Shown piece by piece: positions 33,023 through 33,472 of a stretch of 33,472 nucleotides of DNA. Every line of letters starts with the position of its first letter. Positions within the stretch are counted from its first letter, which is position 1. The notes under the pieces were generated by a model. It saw nothing but the letters and a program-made list of their open reading frames with translations, did no database searches and was not told the origin of the DNA. A program made the position numbers and the translations under genes. The stretch is from Fusobacterium sp. DD2 (GTDB lineage: Bacteria; Fusobacteriota; Fusobacteriia; Fusobacteriales; Fusobacteriaceae), in NCBI RefSeq assembly GCF_018205345.1, contig NZ_JADRHM010000022.1, positions 1-33,472 of the forward strand, given 5' to 3'.

Positions 33023-33472
33023 ATGAAGAAAATGGCAGTATTATGTCTTTTAGCAGCTTCTGTATTAAGTGGATGTATAGCAAGTGACATTCGTCCAAGA
33101 TCAGCTTACAATCAGCATCTTAAAAATATCGCACTTGAGGTAGACAGAGTGGATAGAGGTGCAATACATGTAAAAATTGAAAATAATACAGACAAACCTG
33201 TAGTAGTAGACTGGGAGAAAAGTTACATCAATGGTAAGAAAATTGTAAAAGATATGACAAGGGATCTCAATAAGCCAATTCCTGATACTGAGCTTATGCC
33301 TCATTCAGATATGCACGTTACTTTGTATCAAAGAGATAATATCTATTACAGAGACCCAGTATTATATACTCCTGGAGGATATCAGACTAAGCAGATTGAC
33401 TACCCTGCAGTTGTAAAAATACTAATTGACAATGTCTACAATGAAAAAGAAGTTCATTTCAACGGAAGATAA
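33023..33472 (+). CDS. Small outer-envelope lipoprotein of unknown function
   Basis: ATG 33023 has AAGGAG 9 nt upstream. Residues 1-18 are a clear lipoprotein signal with lipobox VLSGC (Cys18). The mature 131 residues read as alternating beta-strands (IALEVDRVDRGAIHVKIEN, KPVVVDWEKSYING) and suggest a small beta-sandwich, a shape shared by YcfL-type and similar envelope lipoproteins, but I cannot assign the family. Asp at +2 is absent (Ile follows Cys), so in an enterobacterial sorting rule it would go to the outer membrane; that rule may not hold here. The gene is complete, its stop being the last three bases of the window. Divergent from the other lipoprotein. Confidence 0.85.
   Translation: MKKMAVLCLLAASVLSGCIASDIRPRSAYNQHLKNIALEVDRVDRGAIHVKIENNTDKPVVVDWEKSYINGKKIVKDMTRDLNKPIPDTELMPHSDMHVTLYQRDNIYYRDPVLYTPGGYQTKQIDYPAVVKILIDNVYNEKEVHFNGR

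Overview
The window looks like chromosomal DNA from a Fusobacterium-type organism. This is inferred from four things: very low GC, a Gram-negative lipid A gene set (lpxC-fabZ-lpxA-lpxI-lpxB plus an MsbA-like exporter), strong AGGAG-type ribosome binding sites with several TTG starts, and a giant YadA-like trimeric autotransporter adhesin (TAA). Species level cannot be set from the sequence alone.

Layout. (1) 16-13279, all minus strand: a housekeeping array transcribed right to left. The order is an S4-domain YlmH-like protein, a large single-TM envelope protein, the SRP RNA (ffs) with its own near-consensus promoter, a GNAT-CDF fusion transporter, a PcrA/UvrD helicase, lpxC, fabZ, lpxA, lpxI, lpxB, msbA, rph and rdgB. 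From lpxC to rdgB the genes overlap or nearly touch, which indicates one transcript for lipid A synthesis and export with RNA/nucleotide housekeeping at the end. (2) 13458-16151, plus strand: pssA, rpoN (sigma-54) and a small secreted protein, with promoters and terminators. (3) 16290-31675, minus strand: a single adhesin gene of about 15.4 kb (about 5,128 residues if read through), split by one frame break near 30112. It has an ESPR-type leader, YadA-head islands, neck and stalk connectors, seven large repeat modules with collagen-like Gly-X-Y segments and Ala-rich helical inserts, and a YadA anchor that carries a perfect 33-bp internal duplication. (4) 31676-32241: a long AT-rich regulatory gap with inverted repeats. 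(5) 32242-33472: two divergently transcribed lipoprotein genes with near-consensus promoters. One resembles the chaperone arm of SurA/PrsA-type foldases.

How the genes work together. LpxC, LpxA and LpxI make early lipid A precursors, LpxB joins two of them, MsbA flips the product, FabZ shares the 3-hydroxyacyl-ACP pool, and PssA makes phospholipid: together an envelope-building block. The adhesin needs that outer membrane, and the small exported proteins on both sides of it are candidates (inference only) for helping its export.

The strongest points for a second look are the adhesin frame break with an upstream A-AAA-AAT slippery site, the mosaic stalk, the duplicated anchor segment, and the GNAT-CDF fusion.
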